DNA from: Burkholderiaceae bacterium
GTDB lineage: Bacteria; Pseudomonadota; Gammaproteobacteria; Burkholderiales; Burkholderiaceae_C
NCBI GenBank assembly: GCA_913776825.1
Contig: CAJYPV010000028.1
Coordinates: forward strand, 1-64,000
Direction: 5' to 3'
Length of the DNA stretch: 64,000 nucleotides
The translations under genes and the position numbers were made by a program. Positions 11,794-20,319 of the stretch are shown one piece after another (within the stretch, counting starts at the first letter, position 1; every line of letters begins with the position of its first letter). The notes below the pieces were generated by a model, which was not told the DNA's origin, ran no database searches, and was given only the letters and a program-made list of their open reading frames with translations.

Positions 11794-12714
11794 TCAATCC
11801 TGCCGCGCCGGCAGGCCGCCCGATCCGCCGGAAAACGCGCCGCGCAGCGCCTCGATGGCATGTCTCACCTTCGCGGGCTGCGCATCGCGTTGCGGCGTCA
11901 TCACATACACCGGCAAGGTGGGGAGCGACCAGCCCTGCAGCAGCGGCAGCAGCCGGCCCTGCGCCAGCGATTCATCGACATCGTCCGGACTCAGCATCGC
12001 CAGCCCCAGACCGGCCTCGCACATCTGCTGCAGGCTGAGCTGGTTGTTGCTGCTGACGCGCGGCGTCATCCGCAGCTCATCCTCCTGACCCTCGGGGCCG
12101 CGCAACAGCAGGCTGCGCAGCGACCCGTTGTCGGCGCGCAGGGCCAGCCAGTCATGCTGGCGCAGGTCCGCCATGGCGGTCGGCACGCCGCGTCGGGCCA
12201 GGTAGGCGGGCGCGGCATACAGACCAATGGTCTTCTGACCGATGCGCTGCGCCACCCAGGTGCTGTCGGGCAATCGGCCGAAGCGCAGGGCCAGATCGAT
12301 GCGGTGGGCGACCAGGTCGGTGAAGCGATCGTCCACCTCCAGCGACAGGCTCAATCCCGGATGCGCCGCCAGCAGGGGCGCGAGCGCCGGTCCGATCTGC
12401 CGGGCGGACCCGACGGGTGCGCTCAGGCGCAGCTCGCCTTCGGGCGCGTCGCGCAGATGCTGCAGCTGGGTCTGGGCCTCGCGCGCGGCGGCCAGCATGG
12501 CCTGGCAGCCCTGGACGAATCGCTCGCCTGCGGGCGTCAAGCCGATCCGGCGCGTGGAGCGATGCAGCAGGGTGACGCCCATGTCGCGCTCCAGCGCCCG
12601 AAGCTGCTGGCTGACGGCGGAGGTGGTGGTTTGCAGCTGCCGGGCCGCCGCGACCAGGCTGCCCTGCTCGACCACCGTGGCCAGCACGGCCATGCGTCGC
12701 AATTGATCCAGCAT
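11794..12714 (-). CDS. LysR-family transcriptional regulator
   Basis: A 306 aa protein with the usual LysR plan. The N-terminal winged HTH (residues about 1-60: GSLVAAARQLQTTTSAVSQQLRALE) is followed by a periplasmic-binding-like effector domain (about residues 90-295). The start is MLDQLRRM at 12714. It is divergently placed to the NAD(P)-binding oxidoreductase at 12888, and the 173-base gap carries paired direct and inverted repeats, so local control is likely. The effector is unknown. Confidence 0.92.
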   Translation of the reverse strand: MLDQLRRMAVLATVVEQGSLVAAARQLQTTTSAVSQQLRALERDMGVTLLHRSTRRIGLTPAGERFVQGCQAMLAAAREAQTQLQHLRDAPEGELRLSAPVGSARQIGPALAPLLAAHPGLSLSLEVDDRFTDLVAHRIDLALRFGRLPDSTWVAQRIGQKTIGLYAAPAYLARRGVPTAMADLRQHDWLALRADNGSLRSLLLRGPEGQEDELRMTPRVSSNNQLSLQQMCEAGLGLAMLSPDDVDESLAQGRLLPLLQGWSLPTLPVYVMTPQRDAQPAKVRHAIEALRGAFSGGSGGLPARQD

Positions 12715-12716
12715 CG

Positions 12717-12793
12717 GATTGTGAAGATGAACTAAAGAACGGAGGTGGATTCTGAGGACTTCTGGGTTGATTGTGAAGTTTCTACAGTTCATC
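12717..12793. promoter_or_regulatory. Repeats in the LysR/oxidoreductase divergent promoter region
   Basis: A 10-base direct repeat, GATTGTGAAG, occurs at 12717-12726 and 12769-12778. An eight-base inverted pair, GATGAACT (12726-12733) and AGTTCATC (12786-12793), surrounds the centre. Such paired sites between a LysR gene and its divergent target are typical of regulator binding. Assignment is by position and symmetry only. Confidence 0.45.
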
Positions 12794-12887
12794 CATCGCT
12801 GCTTCTCCACGAAGCGCCGCTCCCCACCCGTCTCCCTTGACCCGACGCGAGCTGCTCGCCGCCGGTCGTTCTCAGAAAGGATTCCCC

Positions 12888-13529
12888 ATGAAAGTCGCCC
12901 TCATCGGACCCACTGGCTTTGTCGGCACCCAGGTGCTCCAGGAACTGCTCGCCCGTGGGCATCAGGTGGTCGCCCTGGCGCGTGATCCCGCCAAGCTGCC
13001 GGCCCAAGCGGGGCTGACCGTGCGTCAGGCCGATGTGCGCCATGCCGACCAGGTCGCGGCCGCCGTGGAAGGCGTGGACGCGGTGGTCAGCGCCTACAAC
13101 CCCGGCTGGTCGGTGCCCAACCTGTATGACGAGTTCCTGACCGGCACCCGCGCCACCTATGACGGCGTCAAGCGCGCGGGCGTGAAGCGCTTGCTGGTGG
13201 TCGGCGGCGCCGGCAGCCTGTTCGCGGCGCCTGGCGTTCAGTTGGTCGACACGCCGGAGTTTCCGGCGCAGTGGAAGACCGGCGCGCTGGCCGCGCGCGA
13301 GGCGCTGAACCTGATCCGGCTGGAAAGCTCGCTCGATTGGACCTTCCTGTCGCCGGCCGTGCATCTGGAGCCCGGTGAGCGCCGCGGTCGCTATCGCGTC
13401 AGCCTGGACACGCCGGTGATGGATGCCAACGGCCCGGCGCATGTGTCCAGCGCGGACCTGGCGGTGGCGATCGTCGACGAGCTGGAGCAGCCTCAGCACA
13501 TCCGCCGCCGGTTCACCGTCGGCTACTGA
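12888..13529 (+). CDS. NAD(P)H-binding oxidoreductase (NmrA/atypical SDR)
   Basis: A 213 aa Rossmann-fold protein. The dinucleotide motif GPTGFVGTQVLQEL (residues about 7-20) opens the sequence, and the rest matches the short NAD(P)H-binding family (PF13460) that lacks the classical YxxxK catalytic pair. A good ribosome site (AGAAAGGA) precedes the ATG at 12888. It is probably a stress-related or quinone reductase-like enzyme under the divergent LysR protein (inference). The substrate cannot be named. Confidence 0.85.
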   Translation: MKVALIGPTGFVGTQVLQELLARGHQVVALARDPAKLPAQAGLTVRQADVRHADQVAAAVEGVDAVVSAYNPGWSVPNLYDEFLTGTRATYDGVKRAGVKRLLVVGGAGSLFAAPGVQLVDTPEFPAQWKTGALAAREALNLIRLESSLDWTFLSPAVHLEPGERRGRYRVSLDTPVMDANGPAHVSSADLAVAIVDELEQPQHIRRRFTVGY

Positions 13530-13591
13530 TCCGCTCGCGGCCGCGTCGGCCCACCGCGCCGAACCGGTCACTCTGGCCGATCGGTGCCCCC

Positions 13592-13621
13592 AAACAAAAC
13601 GCGCGCCCGTTGGCGCGCGTT
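13592..13621 (-). terminator. Terminator of rlmJ (minus strand)
   Basis: A nine-pair stem, ACGCGCGCC-cgtt-GGCGCGCGT (13599-13620), followed in the minus direction by TTTTGTTTG. It lies 28 bases past the rlmJ stop. On the plus strand it also closes the convergent oxidoreductase gene, but the T tract there is poor. Confidence 0.8.
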
Positions 13622-13648
13622 GTTGTTGGCGATGGGCCAGCCGCCGCC

Positions 13649-14503
13649 TTAGGCGACCTGCTGTTCCAGCAGGTAATTGGCCTCGTCGTACTGGCCCAGC
13701 GTGTCGACCAGCGTCGGCAGGCATTCGGCCAGCTTGTCGTGCAGCACGAAGGGCGGATTCACCACGAACATGCCGCTGCCCATCATGCCGAAGCCGCGTT
13801 CATCGGCCTGGGCCACGGTCAGCCGCACATGCAGCCAGCCCTTTTTCGCGACCGGTTCGGTGGCGGCCTTCAGGCGCTGCACCAGTTGTGCCGATTCCAG
13901 GATCTGCAGCTGCGGATACCAGATCAGGAAGGTGCCGTCGGCGAAGCGCTGCAGCGACTCGCGCAACGCGGCGATGACCTTGCCGTAGTCGGCCTTGATC
14001 TCATAGGGCGGATCGATCAGCACCACGCCGCGGCGCGACGGAGGCGGCAGCTCACCCTTGAGCGAGCCAAAGCCGTCCTGCAAGTGCACCTGCGTGTTGG
14101 GGCGCTCGTCCAGGTAGCTGGCCAGGATGCGCTGATCGGTCGGATGCAGCTCGAAGCAGCGCAGCCGGTCTTGCTCGCGCATCATCAGATAGGCGATGGC
14201 GGGAGAGCCGGGATACTGCTTCAGCGGGCCGTTCTGGTTGAACTCGCGCACCAGTTCGACGTAGTCGTGCAGCGGCTTGGGCAGGTCCTTGCGGCTGTAG
14301 AGCGCGGCGATGCCGCCCAGATGCTCGGCATTCTTCTGGGCATAGCGGCCGTCCAGCGCATAACCGCCGGCGCCTGCATGGGTGTCCACCAGCGTGTAGG
14401 CCTTGTCCTTTTCCGCCATGTAGCGGAGCACCTCGGCCAGCACCAGGTGTTTGAGCACGTCAGCATGGTTGCCGGCGTGGAAAGCGTGTCGATAAGCGAG
14501 CAT
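13649..14503 (-). CDS. rlmJ: 23S rRNA (adenine-2030-N6)-methyltransferase
   Basis: A 284 aa SAM-dependent enzyme that methylates A2030 of 23S rRNA. Evidence: the family N-terminus MLAYRHAFHAGNHADVLKH, the SAM-binding segment DTHAGAGGY (about residue 41), and the catalytic VLIDPPYE (DPPY motif of N6-adenine methyltransferases, about residue 163). The ATG at 14503 matches the E. coli start; the upstream ATG at 14512 would add three residues. It has its own terminator. Confidence 0.95.
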   Translation of the reverse strand: MLAYRHAFHAGNHADVLKHLVLAEVLRYMAEKDKAYTLVDTHAGAGGYALDGRYAQKNAEHLGGIAALYSRKDLPKPLHDYVELVREFNQNGPLKQYPGSPAIAYLMMREQDRLRCFELHPTDQRILASYLDERPNTQVHLQDGFGSLKGELPPPSRRGVVLIDPPYEIKADYGKVIAALRESLQRFADGTFLIWYPQLQILESAQLVQRLKAATEPVAKKGWLHVRLTVAQADERGFGMMGSGMFVVNPPFVLHDKLAECLPTLVDTLGQYDEANYLLEQQVA

Positions 14504-14559
14504 GGTCGGCACTGTACCTGCGATCGGTTCGGCACCACCAGCCGTGAGGCCGCCAGGCC

Positions 14560-15792
14560 TCAGACCTGGAACGCGCCGGGGCTGTAAGGCGTCTGCGGCG
14601 GCACGTCCATGAGCCCGCAGGGATGCTGGTACTGCCGCGTCGGCCGCAGGGCGATGCCGTCCACCCGACCGGGCTCCACCGCGCGGCCTCGCAGCGGCGA
14701 ATCGGCTCTCAGCCGGGCATCCAGCGACTTCCCGTCCACGAAATGATCCAGCCCCACGAAGTGGTTGTGGTGCTGCTCCCAGCCGGCGCCCGGCGGCAGC
14801 GACCGTTGGCCGGCCAGCAGGTTGTTGATCAGCCGCACCCGCTGCGCGCCCGGGGCCGCGCGCAGATAGACGCCGCCCGGCTGGCGCAGGTCGATCAGCG
14901 TGTTGTTGATCAGATGCAGCTCGTGGCGGGGCCCGGACAGGCCTTCGTTGCCGTAGGCGATCAGGTGGAAGTTGTCGGTGCGCGGACTTTGCTGGATCAG
15001 GTTGCCCACCACCAGCGCCAGCCCGCCGTTCGGGAATTCCAGTTCGAAGCTGGCGCGGCCGGTCTCATCGCTGAAGCGGTTGTAGAAGACGTGGTGGACG
15101 GCCGCCCGCGACTTCAACAGATGGCCGCTGTGCCCATGATGGAAATAGCTGCCGGTGACGCTCAACCGCGCGATGGCGCCGACATAGCAGTTGTGCGTCC
15201 GGCCTTCTCCGGGGGCGATCGCGCCGAAGTCGCAGCCGTCGATGTCCAGCGTGATCGACGGATCGTTGGCGCTGAGCAGGCCGTTCTCGTTGTCGTGGAA
15301 GCGGCAATCCTTGAGGCTCAGCGACCCGCGCTCCAGCCGAATCCCGGCGCCGTTGCGGTCCGGCACCCGCGCGCCGATGAAGTCGAAGCCTTCGATGCGC
15401 TGGCGCTCGCCGGTGCAGACGAACAACCCCTTGCCCTGCGCATGCGCGCCGTTGGCGATCACCCGCACGCGGCCACCGATCGCGCGCAGGGTCAGGTCGT
15501 GTTGCGGCCAGACGGCCACGTCGCCGGGGTAGTCCCCGGCCTGCACCTCCACCACCGTGCCCGGCGCGGCCTGCGCAGCGGCGGCCGCGAGGGTGCGAAT
15601 CGCTTCCTGCGGCCCAACCTTCAAACGCGCGGGCGGCGCACCGGGTTCGGGTCGGGTGGTCAGGGCCTGGACCGGCGCGCTGGCCCAGAGCGGCAGCATG
15701 CCGATCAGGCCCAGCCGGGCGCAGAGCTGTCGTCGATCGGCGTCGGCGGCGTCGAGCGCCCGCGCGGTAGAAGGCAACCAGCAACCAGGCAT
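14560..15792 (-). CDS. Exported right-handed beta-helix repeat protein
   Basis: A 410 aa protein. After a basic and hydrophobic leader (about residues 18-45, with ARLGLIGMLPLWASAPVQA) it shows a long ladder of short hydrophobic/Asn/Gly repeats such as GIRLERGSLSLKDCRFHDNENGLL, HLINNTLIDL and RLINNLLAG. This is the signature of parallel beta-helix (pectate-lyase-like or NosD-like) proteins. No catalytic residues can be named; a polysaccharide target is possible. The gene stands alone and converges toward rlmJ's promoter side. Confidence 0.75.
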   Translation of the reverse strand: MPGCWLPSTARALDAADADRRQLCARLGLIGMLPLWASAPVQALTTRPEPGAPPARLKVGPQEAIRTLAAAAAQAAPGTVVEVQAGDYPGDVAVWPQHDLTLRAIGGRVRVIANGAHAQGKGLFVCTGERQRIEGFDFIGARVPDRNGAGIRLERGSLSLKDCRFHDNENGLLSANDPSITLDIDGCDFGAIAPGEGRTHNCYVGAIARLSVTGSYFHHGHSGHLLKSRAAVHHVFYNRFSDETGRASFELEFPNGGLALVVGNLIQQSPRTDNFHLIAYGNEGLSGPRHELHLINNTLIDLRQPGGVYLRAAPGAQRVRLINNLLAGQRSLPPGAGWEQHHNHFVGLDHFVDGKSLDARLRADSPLRGRAVEPGRVDGIALRPTRQYQHPCGLMDVPPQTPYSPGAFQV

Positions 15793-16041
15793 GACGCTTC
15801 CATGAAGATGAGAGGAGCCCGTTCGGCGATCGCCAGCGCGGGGGAGTGGCGCCTCAGGGCGAGGACGCCCCGAGGGGCCGGGCGGTCACGCGGCGAGTGT
15901 AGCCATGCGACCTCGCCGCGCCAGGACGTGGCCGCAAGTCCCCACCCCGGCGCCGGGCTGTCGCCGAGGTTCAACACCTGGCGGGCAGTGTGGGTAAGCT
16001 TTCCGCCATCCCGTTTTCAATCTTCCATCCCAATCAACGCC

Positions 16042-17118
16042 ATGCCCAATCTCTTCGATCCCGTTCAATTCGGTGCCGTGTCCCTGGCCAATCGCATCGT
16101 GATGGCGCCGCTCACCCGCAACCGCTCCCGTGGCCTGGTGCCGGGGCCGTTGGCGGTCGAGTACTACCGCCAGCGCGCCACCGCCGGCCTGATCATCAGC
16201 GAGGGCGCCCAGATCGCGCCCGAGGGCCAGGGTTATCTGGACACCCCCGGGATCTATTCGCCTGAGCAGATCGCCGCCTGGAAGCAGGTCACCGACGCCG
16301 TCCATCAAGCCGGCGGCAAGATCGCGGTGCAGCTCTGGCATGTGGGTCGCATCTCTCATGCGGACTTCCAGCCCGGCGGCGGGAAGCCACTGTCCTCCAC
16401 CGACAAGCCGGCGCAAAGCAAGACCTTCACCAAGGACGGCTTCGTCGACGTGGCCGCGCCGCGCGCCTTGAAGCTGGATGAACTGCCGAGCATCGTGCAG
16501 GCCTTCGCACATGCGGCGAAGGCGGCCATGGCCGCCGGCTTCGATGCGGTGGAAGTGCATGGCGCCAATGGCTATCTGCTGGATCAGTTCCTGCGCGACA
16601 GCATCAACGACCGCACCGATGCCTACGGCGGTTCGATCGAGAACCGCGCCCGGCTGCTGCTGGAAGTGATGCAGGCGATTGCGGCGGCCATTGGCGCCGA
16701 CCGCACCGGCTTGCGGCTGTCGCCGGTCACGCCGGTCAATGACGCCGGCCAGGACAGCGATGCCCAGGCGCTCTTCAACCATGTGGCCGAGCAACTGGCG
16801 CCGCTGAAGCTGGCCTTCCTGCATGTGATCGAAGGCCAGACCGGCGGCCCGCGCGATGTGGCGCCGTTCGATTACGACGCGCTGCGCACCCGCTTCAAGG
16901 GCCCGTACATCGCCAACAACGGCTACACCCGCGACATGGCGCTGGCGGCGGTGGCGGAAGGGCGTGCCGATGCGGTCGCCTTCGGCCGCAGCTTCATCTC
17001 CAATCCGGATCTGGTGCGTCGCCTCAAGCTCAATGCGCCGCTGGAGAAGGCGCACTCCGCCACGATGTACGGCGGCGGCGCCGAGGGCTACACCGACTAT
17101 CCGACGCTGTCGGACTGA
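16042..17118 (+). CDS. Old Yellow Enzyme family NADH:flavin oxidoreductase / alkene reductase
   Basis: A 358 aa FMN-dependent TIM-barrel ene-reductase. Motifs: MAPLTRNRS near the FMN site (about residue 25), QLWHVGRISH (about residues 98-107), and HGANGYLLDQFLRDSINDRTDAYGGSIENR (about residues 181-210), with the substrate-binding His-Asn pair. It ends like NemA/XenB-type enzymes. Likely substrates are electrophilic enones, nitro-esters or N-ethylmaleimide-like compounds. The start at 16042 begins MPNLFDPVQFG. No operon partner. Confidence 0.93.
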   Translation: MPNLFDPVQFGAVSLANRIVMAPLTRNRSRGLVPGPLAVEYYRQRATAGLIISEGAQIAPEGQGYLDTPGIYSPEQIAAWKQVTDAVHQAGGKIAVQLWHVGRISHADFQPGGGKPLSSTDKPAQSKTFTKDGFVDVAAPRALKLDELPSIVQAFAHAAKAAMAAGFDAVEVHGANGYLLDQFLRDSINDRTDAYGGSIENRARLLLEVMQAIAAAIGADRTGLRLSPVTPVNDAGQDSDAQALFNHVAEQLAPLKLAFLHVIEGQTGGPRDVAPFDYDALRTRFKGPYIANNGYTRDMALAAVAEGRADAVAFGRSFISNPDLVRRLKLNAPLEKAHSATMYGGGAEGYTDYPTLSD

Positions 17119-17134
17119 GCGCCGGCCGGATCGC

Positions 17135-17704
17135 TCAGGTCTTCTTGGCCTTGGCCCGGAAGACCTCGGCGATGGTGACCTCGCGCGGGCCGGGGCGCAG
17201 CTCGAAAGTCTGTCCGGCCGCGAGCGTGCCGGGCTGGCGCACCGCCAGGTAGAAGCCGCACCAGCCGCTCTGCACCATCATCTTGGACGCCTGGTTGAAG
17301 CCCATCACCGCATTGAACTTGTTGCAGGGATAACGCGGCTCGCTGATGGCCAGCTCGCAGTCGGGGAACACCAGCACGTCGCCGATCCAGGCCTGGCTTT
17401 CCAGCAGGCCCTCGATGCTGAGGTTCTCGCCCATCGCGCCCCATGGCAGCGGGCCGCCCCAATCCGCCAGTTGCGCCTGGGCGCGCACCGTCTGCCAGAA
17501 CGGATAGTGCTCGCTGGGATAGGCATAGACGGCCTTGGCCTGACCGCCGTGATAGCGCGGATCGGCTTGCTGGTCGCCCTGCAGGCCGAGCGGCGCGACC
17601 GCCACATCGCCCCGGACCGGACGTTTGCGGATGGCGCTGCGTTGGGACTTGCCCCCCACGATCAGGGTTTCGATCGGCGCGACATTGAGGCTGATGACTT
17701 GCAT
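17135..17704 (-). CDS. MOSC domain protein (YiiM-like)
   Basis: A 189 aa protein consisting of one MOSC domain: HGGQAKAVYAYPSEHYPFW (about residues 53-72), GENLSIEGL and the conserved Cys in EPRYPCNKFN (about residue 127). MOSC proteins bind a sulfur-carrying or molybdenum cofactor ligand through that Cys; YiiM of E. coli reduces N-hydroxylated base analogues. The cysteine is present, so activity is plausible. It converges with the Old Yellow Enzyme gene (16 bases between stops). Confidence 0.9.
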   Translation of the reverse strand: MQVISLNVAPIETLIVGGKSQRSAIRKRPVRGDVAVAPLGLQGDQQADPRYHGGQAKAVYAYPSEHYPFWQTVRAQAQLADWGGPLPWGAMGENLSIEGLLESQAWIGDVLVFPDCELAISEPRYPCNKFNAVMGFNQASKMMVQSGWCGFYLAVRQPGTLAAGQTFELRPGPREVTIAEVFRAKAKKT

Positions 17705-17776
17705 GCGGCGATTCTCCGGGATGTTGATCGCCGCGACCGCGTGGGGGCTTCCCGCAGCGCCGCGCGCTTGACCGCC

Positions 17777-17833
17777 AACGCCGCAGACGCCGCGAACGAC
17801 GGCAACGTCTCTAACGCCGCCAACGTCGCCAAC
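17777..17833. repeat. 9-bp period minisatellite in an intergenic space
   Basis: Six degenerate units of nine bases with the theme AACGCCGCC, AACGTCGCC or AACGACGGC, ending with a partial AAC. It lies between the start of the MOSC gene and the stop of the serine hydrolase, outside any supported gene. The 9-base period matches that of two coding microrepeats elsewhere in the window. Confidence 0.7.
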
Positions 17834-17846
17834 CCGCGTGAAATCC

Positions 17847-19304
17847 TCAGGGCTTGCGCGTGCCGCGAGTGTTCCGGCCGCCTTGCTTGATCGTCAACGC
17901 GGGGGCGGGCGCGTCGTCCGCCGGGCTGGGGTCGAAGCGGATCTCCAGCGGCGTGACCTTGGCGAAGAACTCGCGCGGGCCTTTGGCGAACAGCTCGAAG
18001 GGCTGCTGGCCGGTGGCGCGCGCGAACAGTCGGCCCTCCTGAATCCGGACTTCCAACGTCATCGCGGGCGACAGCACATAGTGGCCCACCAGCGGCTTCA
18101 GCGATTCGGGCGGCAGCGTGATGCTGGGCTGCTCGGTCAGCGAGAGATCGCTCGGCGGGATCATCGGCTCCAGCAGATGCAGGCCCAGATCGGCCACGCC
18201 GATGGCCGCGTTGGACAGCACGGCGGCGGCGCGGCCATGGGTCGGATCGAGCCACAGCGTGGTGCTGAAGCCGAAGGTGGCGCCATCGTGGTTGAAGGCG
18301 ATGCGGCCCGGCAGCGGCGCGCCCACCCACGCCAGACCGATGCCGGAACCGGGCTGGTCGCGCTCACCGTGCTTTCGCAAACAGAGCTTGAAGGCGTCCT
18401 TGAGCGGATGGTCGAACTGTCCCATCGCGGCCTGCGCGAACCGGGCCAGGCCGCGGGTCGTGCCCAGCAGCGCGCCAGCAGGAGCGATCGCGGGGCGGAA
18501 GGTCCAGTGCTCGACGGGGCGGCCGTCACGGTCGTGACCGTCCAGGAAGCGTCGGCCGGCGGGCGGTGCCAGGAACATGTCGTTGGTCAGGCCCAGCGGC
18601 TCCAGGATGCGTTCGCGGAGCAGGGTGGCGTAGTCCTTCTTCTGCAGGAAGCCCAGCGACTGGCCCAACAGGCCGACGCCGAGGTTGGAGTATTCGAACG
18701 CCGTGTTGCGCGGCTTGCTGGGTTTCCAGCTGCCGAGGAAGGCCGCCATCTGCGGCCAGTCGTAGCTCGCGTAGGGGTTCTTCGGCGTGGCCTGGAGATC
18801 CAGGTTCGCCGGCAGCCGGGGCAGTCCGGAGCGATGCGTGGCCAGGTCGACCCAGCGGATCGGCTGGTCCTCGCTGTCGCGCAGTCGCAGGCGATCGGGC
18901 AGCACGGCTTCCACCGGATCGTCCAGCTGGATCAGTCCGCGGGTGACCGCATCGGCCAACAGCAGCGCGGTGAAGGTCTTGGTGATGGAGCCGAGCTCGA
19001 ACAGCGTCTGCTCATCCGGCAACGCGCCCTGCACGGTGGCGGCGCTGAAGGTGGTCGCGCCGTCCCGGATGCGCATCGATGCGAGCGCCACGCCCTGGAA
19101 CTTGAGCCGGTTGGCCAGCAGCGCGCCGTCGGGCCCGCTGTGCCGAGGGTCGGGCCTTGCCCCCGCGCTGCCCGCGCTGGCGGCCGACGCCGGCGCGTCC
19201 GCAGCGCCCGGGGCCTGCGCCCAACTGCGCCACGGAGCGCTCAAGCTGAGGGCGGTCAACGCCGCGGTGGCGCGCAGACTGGTGCGCCGGCTGATCTGGG
19301 TCAT
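17847..19304 (-). CDS. Exported serine hydrolase, class C beta-lactamase/PBP fold
   Basis: A 485 aa protein. The ATG at 19304 gives a leader with RRTSLRATAALTALSLSAPW and WAQA as likely cleavage site, hence periplasmic, possibly Tat-exported. The catalytic set is present: SITK (SxxK, about residue 132), YSN (YxN, about residue 230) and HDG (in place of KTG, about residue 385). A C-terminal beta domain of about 100 residues follows, as in D-aminopeptidase or esterase relatives. Peptidase, esterase or beta-lactamase activity cannot be distinguished. The chosen start removes a 45-residue upstream extension that lacks family character. Confidence 0.86.
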   Translation of the reverse strand: MTQISRRTSLRATAALTALSLSAPWRSWAQAPGAADAPASAASAGSAGARPDPRHSGPDGALLANRLKFQGVALASMRIRDGATTFSAATVQGALPDEQTLFELGSITKTFTALLLADAVTRGLIQLDDPVEAVLPDRLRLRDSEDQPIRWVDLATHRSGLPRLPANLDLQATPKNPYASYDWPQMAAFLGSWKPSKPRNTAFEYSNLGVGLLGQSLGFLQKKDYATLLRERILEPLGLTNDMFLAPPAGRRFLDGHDRDGRPVEHWTFRPAIAPAGALLGTTRGLARFAQAAMGQFDHPLKDAFKLCLRKHGERDQPGSGIGLAWVGAPLPGRIAFNHDGATFGFSTTLWLDPTHGRAAAVLSNAAIGVADLGLHLLEPMIPPSDLSLTEQPSITLPPESLKPLVGHYVLSPAMTLEVRIQEGRLFARATGQQPFELFAKGPREFFAKVTPLEIRFDPSPADDAPAPALTIKQGGRNTRGTRKP

Positions 19305-19461
19305 GACGGGGGCTCCCTGCCGCCAACTGAAGGGCCGAGGTTCGGCATCCGTGATGGCGTGCTGGGGTCGCAGTGTAGGGCGGCGCGGGAGCGAGTGAGC
19401 GACTTCGCCAGCCATGACTTTCCGATGGATGTCGTGCACCGTGTTGACCGGCGCTTCGTGC

Positions 19462-20319
19462 TCAAGCGGGCCGCCGCACCCCTCGCATCGCCCGAATCCG
19501 CCTCGGCGCCGTCGGCTCGGCCGCGATCATCGATTGGGTGCGCTCCGCCGCCTCGGCGATCAGGGGTTCGATCAGCGCGGCCTCGGGCAGGTTGGCCCAG
19601 TAGCGACGCGGCATTTCCTTTTCCATCATCGCGATCTTGAGGCGCGCCGGATTGAAGATGCTGCGGTAGTAGGTGAGCCACAGCGACGCACCCGCATCCG
19701 GCGTGGGCGCCTGATCGCGACGGGCGCCCGGACCCCAGTGCAACTGCCGACCGTCCCACGACACCGAGCAGCGCGGCGACAAAATGGCCCAGCGCATGTT
19801 GGCGAAGCGGCGCGCGAAGAAGGGCGAGGCGGCTTCCACGATGTGATGCACCGGCTCAAACCACGCCACATGCCGCTCGCCATCGTCGTCCTGCACCGGC
19901 ACGAATCGCACGAAGGCATGCATCTTGTGGATCTCATGGCGCACCTCCCGCGCCCATTGCTCCGCCCGGCGACGCTCCGGATCCAGCGGATCCCAACGCC
20001 CGCCGTCCTGCTGCAGACGCCACAGCAGCCGGTACAACAGATCGAAGCGTTGCGGATCCTGATGCAGCAAAGTGGCCTGGCACAGACGTAGAAAATCCGC
20101 CGGCACCCGCAGCGTCGCGGGCACGTCGTCCGGCGGATTCGCGTCCAAGAGAGACGGCTCGACATCGGAGACTTCGTCCACCACATCCCACAGCGTGGGC
20201 GCTTCCTCGCCGGTGCGCCAGCTGACTTCGTCGGGTCTCGCGCCCAGCGCCAGCAAGCGGCGGGCGGCGCGCCGAAAGCCCTCGAAATCGATCGGGCCGT
20301 TCAATCGGATGCGGTGCAT
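19462..20319 (-). CDS. TIGR03915/DUF4130 family putative DNA-metabolism protein
   Basis: A 285 aa protein. The DUF4130 signature is seen in QDPQRFDLLYRLLWRLQQ, AREVRHEIHKMHAFVRFVPV (about residues 125-145), the motif AWFEPVHHIVE, and the ending NLPEAALIEPLIAEA. The family accompanies a radical SAM protein and is often fused to UdgX-type uracil-DNA glycosylase; here no glycosylase domain is attached. Its ATG overlaps the stop of the radical SAM gene (TGATG at 20317-20321), so the two are coupled and share the LexA box upstream. Role in DNA repair is inferred from family and context. Confidence 0.88.
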   Translation of the reverse strand: MHRIRLNGPIDFEGFRRAARRLLALGARPDEVSWRTGEEAPTLWDVVDEVSDVEPSLLDANPPDDVPATLRVPADFLRLCQATLLHQDPQRFDLLYRLLWRLQQDGGRWDPLDPERRRAEQWAREVRHEIHKMHAFVRFVPVQDDDGERHVAWFEPVHHIVEAASPFFARRFANMRWAILSPRCSVSWDGRQLHWGPGARRDQAPTPDAGASLWLTYYRSIFNPARLKIAMMEKEMPRRYWANLPEAALIEPLIAEAAERTQSMIAAEPTAPRRIRAMRGVRRPA

